A DNA stretch of 6,026 nt. Source: JAWLCQ01 sp041687095 (GTDB lineage Bacteria; Planctomycetota; Phycisphaerae; SM23-33). Location: positions 1 to 6,026 of the forward strand of contig JAWLCQ010000248.1 in NCBI GenBank assembly GCA_041687095.1, read 5' to 3'. The position numbers were made by a program, and so were the translations under genes. Shown in pieces: positions 4,268 through 6,026 of the stretch. How positions within the stretch are numbered: the first letter of the stretch is position 1; every line of letters begins with the position of its first letter. The notes below the pieces were generated by a model. The model did no database searches and was not told the origin of the DNA. It was given only the letters and a program-made list of their open reading frames with translations.

Positions 4268-6026
4268 CCCTCCCCGCCCTGGCCTCGGCGTCCGATACCA
4301 TCGCCGCCGTCTCCACCGCCGCCGGCGCGGCGGCCCGCGCGATCGTGCGACTGAGCGGGCCCGACGCGCTGCGCCTCGCTTCGGCGGTCTTCACTCCAAC
4401 CGCGATCCCCTCCGCGACCCGGCCGAATCCCTCCGACAGAAGACGGGTTCTGGATTCACCGCAGAGGTCGCAAAGACCGCGGAGAGGGAGTGGAATCGCC
4501 TCGGTTCACGCCCAATGTCCTTTGCGATCTTCGCGTTCTTTGCGGTGGAACTGGGTTCTTGAGGCGGTCTCTACGCCTCAAGCCCCCCCGCTGCCTGCCG
4601 CAAGGGAGGGAGGCGAAGACGGGCGGGGGGAGGATTCGCTCGAGCACCTGCAGGGCTTCCGCTGCGTCGACGGTCTGCTGCACCTGGCCGCTCCCGCCAT
4701 CGAGCTTCCCGCCCGCGCCTACGTCTTCCGCGCCCCCCGCAGCTACACGCGGCAGGACGTGATCGAACTCCACGTGCCCGGACCGCCCGCCGTGGCGACG
4801 GCGACGCTGGAGGCCCTCCTCGCCGCCGGGGCCCGAGCGGCCGCCCCGGGCGAGTTCACCGCCCGCGCCTTCCTCTCCGGGCGGCTCGACCTCTCCCAAG
4901 CCCAGGCCGTCGCCGACGTCATCGCCGCCGCCGACGACGCGCAGCTCCGCTCGGCCGTGTCGGCGGTGGGCGGGTGGCTGCACCGCCTCTGCGACGCCGC
5001 CGCCTCCGACACGCTCGACGCCCTCGCCGCCGTCGAAGCCTCCGTGGACCTGCCCGACGAGGACCTCCCGCTCGATCCCCCCCAGGACGTCTCCGCCCGC
5101 CTCGCCGCCCTCGCCGCCCGCCTCCGCTCCACCGCCGACCGCGCCGCCGACATCCCCGAACGCACCGACCTGCCCCGCGTCGTCCTCGCCGGTCCGCCCA
5201 ACGCGGGCAAGAGTTCGCTCCTCAACGCCCTCACCGGCACGGATCGGGCCATCGTGTCCGCCATGGCGGGCACGACGCGCGACGTGCTGTCGGCGACGCT
5301 GGAGTTCCCCGAGGGGGGCAGCCTCCTTCTGCAGGATGTCGCGGGCCTCGCCCCCGCGGCCCTCGATCCCCTCGACGCCGCCGCCCACGCCGCCGCCCGC
5401 CTCACCGTCCGCTCCGCCGACGCCATCCTCTTCCTCCTCGACCCCGCCGCACTCGCCGCCCCCGCCGACGCCCAAGACCGCGCGCAGAACGACCTGCTCG
5501 CCGAGGTCCAGGCCCTCAACCCCGCCGCGCCCCTCCTGCTGCTGGCGGGCAAGTCGGACCTGCGCGCGTCCGAACCCTTCTCCCCTGAGGGAGAGAGGTC
5601 CGAACCCTTCTCCCCTGTGGGAGAGAGGTCCGAACCCTTCTCCCCAGGGGGAGAAGATGTCGCGCAGCGACAGATGAGGGGGCGCCTGGAGGACCAACAG
5701 GCGGGGGGCACGGGTGACTCCGCTCCATCTGGCGAGGACCGGCAGGCTTCCCAACCGTCGCAGCCCTCCGGGCGCCCCCTCACCCCCCTCGCTGCGCTCG
5801 GGGACCTCTCCCCGAGGGGAGAGGGGTCGGACCTCGCCCCGAGGGGAGAGGGGTCGGACCTCGCCCCGAGGGGAGAGGGGTCGGAACCCTTCTCCCCTGG
5901 GGGAGAAGATGTCGCGCAGCGACAGACGAGGGGGCGCCTGGAGGACCAACAGGCGGGGGGCACGGGTGACTCCGCTCCATCTGGCGAGGACCGGCAGGCT
6001 TCCCAACCGTCGCAGCCCTCCGGGCG
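4264..6026 (+). CDS. mnmE: MnmE-like tRNA modification GTPase with two in-frame repeat insertions (3' end outside window)
   Basis: MnmE with MnmG adds the aminomethyl/carboxymethylaminomethyl group at U34 of certain tRNAs. The frame is open for 587 codons to the window edge. The N-terminal folate-binding domain shows DTIAAVST (11-18), IVRLSGPDALRLA (27-39), PRSYTRQD (158-165), GEFTARAF (196-203) and LDLSQAQAVADVI (208-220). The helical part carries SVDLPDEDLPLD. The G domain has G1 GPPNAGKSS (310-318, with the potassium-type Asn), G2 TTRD (337-340), G3 DVAG (358-361) and G4 GKSD (429-432). Repeat DNA interrupts it at about residues 59-123 and from 436 onward, always in frame. Several motifs are eroded: ELHGHGG is ELHVPGP, SYTGED is SYTRQD, DTAGLRE is DVAGLAP, and NKxD is GKSD. 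The G5 motif and the C-terminal cysteine motif are not visible. It may be a working divergent enzyme or a decaying one. The GTGA overlap implies translational coupling. Confidence 0.85.
   Translation, partial: MTLPALASASDTIAAVSTAAGAAARAIVRLSGPDALRLASAVFTPTAIPSATRPNPSDRRRVLDSPQRSQRPRRGSGIASVHAQCPLRSSRSLRWNWVLEAVSTPQAPPLPAAREGGEDGRGEDSLEHLQGFRCVDGLLHLAAPAIELPARAYVFRAPRSYTRQDVIELHVPGPPAVATATLEALLAAGARAAAPGEFTARAFLSGRLDLSQAQAVADVIAAADDAQLRSAVSAVGGWLHRLCDAAASDTLDALAAVEASVDLPDEDLPLDPPQDVSARLAALAARLRSTADRAADIPERTDLPRVVLAGPPNAGKSSLLNALTGTDRAIVSAMAGTTRDVLSATLEFPEGGSLLLQDVAGLAPAALDPLDAAAHAAARLTVRSADAILFLLDPAALAAPADAQDRAQNDLLAEVQALNPAAPLLLLAGKSDLRASEPFSPEGERSEPFSPVGERSEPFSPGGEDVAQRQMRGRLEDQQAGGTGDSAPSGEDRQASQPSQPSGRPLTPLAALGDLSPRGEGSDLAPRGEGSDLAPRGEGSEPFSPGGEDVAQRQTRGRLEDQQAGGTGDSAPSGEDRQASQPSQPSG
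4458..4546. repeat. Imperfect long inverted repeat inside mnmE (ACCGCAGAGG...CTTTGCGGT type)
   Basis: The left arm (4458-4487, ACCGCAGAGGTCGCAAAGAC onward) is a near reverse complement of the right arm (4519-4546, ending GTTCTTTGCGGT), separated by about 31 bases. From memory, similar units built of CGCAGAG/CGCAAAG words are widespread between genes in many environmental bacteria. Here the unit is translated in frame as part of MnmE. Its codons (AGA, AGT, GTT, CTT, TGT, TCA) differ sharply from the GC-ending codons of the rest of the gene. Confidence 0.7.
4559..4581. repeat. Perfect 8-bp hairpin inside mnmE insertion 1
   Basis: TTGAGGCG (4559-4566) is the exact complement of CGCCTCAA (4574-4581) around a 7-base loop. 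It directly follows the larger inverted repeat and is also translated in frame. Confidence 0.55.
4584..4630. repeat. Third inverted repeat inside mnmE insertion 1
   Basis: CCCCCCGC (4584-4591) is the exact complement of GCGGGGGG (4623-4630), with an inner GCCT/AGGC pair (4593-4596 and 4611-4614). The interior, read on the minus strand, contains CTCCCTTGCGGCAGGCAG, a word I recall from intergenic repeats in other genomes (not searched). The MnmE frame passes through without a stop and rejoins recognisable MnmE sequence soon after. Confidence 0.6.
5569..5658. repeat. Three 30-bp tandem palindromic units inside mnmE insertion 2
   Basis: Units start at 5569, 5599 and 5629. The first two differ at one base (GAG versus GTG codon) and the third is more diverged at its end. 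Each has a TCTCCCC/GGGAGA-type palindrome at its centre. As protein they read SEPFSPEGER, SEPFSPVGER and SEPFSPGGED. A unit length of ten codons keeps the frame through every copy-number change. Confidence 0.85.
5632..5774. repeat. 143-bp direct repeat, copy 1
   Basis: This is nearly identical to 5884-6026, offset by 252 bases. The two differ only at 5646 (A versus T) and 5675 (T versus C, changing Met to Thr). It contains a CGCCTG/CAGGCG hairpin (5683-5703). Both copies are translated in the same MnmE frame. Confidence 0.95.
5800..5880. repeat. Three 27-bp tandem palindromic units inside mnmE insertion 2
   Basis: Two exact units (5827-5853 and 5854-5880) follow a first copy (5800-5826) that differs at three bases. 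Each holds a (T/G)CCCCGAGGGGAGAG palindrome; in the first copy it is a perfect CTCTCCCC/GGGGAGAG pair around GA. The peptide reads GDLSPRGEG then SDLAPRGEG twice. Nine codons per unit preserves the frame. A 30-bp-type unit (5881-5910) follows and starts the second large copy. Confidence 0.85.
5884..6026. repeat. 143-bp direct repeat, copy 2, cut by the window edge
   Basis: This is the second copy of 5632-5774 with two mismatches. It is still matching when the window ends, so its true length is unknown and a third copy could follow. The 252-base offset is exactly 84 codons. Confidence 0.95.

Noticed and set aside
4456..6006. Minus-strand open frame of 516 codons across mnmE
   Set aside because: It is opposite recognisable MnmE domains and consists of glycine-rich shadow sequence plus translated repeats.
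5569..6026. CRISPR array
   Set aside because: The 27-30 bp units are directly adjacent with no unique spacers, lie within an open coding frame, and no cas genes are present.
5569..6026. mnmE as a pseudogene interrupted by an insertion sequence
   Set aside because: There is no transposase, no stop codon and no frame shift in 1763 bases, and all visible repeat periods are multiples of three. Loss of function is still possible but is not shown.

Overview
The window is very GC-rich, with coding regions that end almost every codon in G or C. It carries a PEP-CTERM sorting-signal protein, a polyprenyl-phosphate sugar transferase, and two housekeeping genes (rarA and mnmE). Together these suggest an environmental Gram-negative-type bacterium. 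A planctomycete (Phycisphaerae-like) or another member of the PVC group is my best guess, but it is an inference from composition and gene content, not a proven placement.

Layout. Positions 1-294 hold no convincing gene, only a cluster of hairpin-forming sequences. The last of these is a 13-bp perfect inverted repeat that starts one base after the rarA stop codon. Positions 295-1638 (minus strand) encode RarA, the replication-associated AAA+ ATPase. Its best promoter (GTAACA, 17 bp, TATAAT) sits so close to the start codon that the mRNA is predicted to be leaderless. A gap of about 300 bases then separates rarA from a divergent plus-strand run of three genes. The first, 1980-2663, is a secreted protein with a signal peptide, a jelly-roll-like body and a C-terminal PEP-CTERM anchor. 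The second, 2768-4267, is a full-length membrane sugar transferase that starts exopolysaccharide repeat units. The third, from 4264 to the window edge, is an mnmE-like tRNA-modification GTPase. It begins at a GTG that overlaps the sugar transferase stop codon (GTGA) and stays open to base 6026.

The most interesting feature is inside mnmE. Its reading frame is interrupted at two places by repetitive, palindrome-rich DNA of the kind normally found between genes, yet the frame is never broken. The first insertion (about 4438-4632) is a composite of three different inverted repeats in a variable loop of the N-terminal domain. The second (5569 to beyond 6026) follows the G4 motif of the GTPase domain. 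It consists of 30-bp and 27-bp palindromic tandem units nested in a 252-bp (84-codon) duplication whose two 143-bp visible copies differ at two bases. This recalls the in-frame palindromic elements of Rickettsia, but the sequences are different. The same GTPase has also drifted at several normally conserved motifs.

How the genes relate: the PEP-CTERM protein and the sugar transferase fit the known link between PEP-CTERM/exosortase sorting and exopolysaccharide production at the cell envelope. No exosortase is present in the window. rarA and mnmE are housekeeping genes with no evident functional tie to that pair, although mnmE is probably translationally coupled to the sugar transferase.
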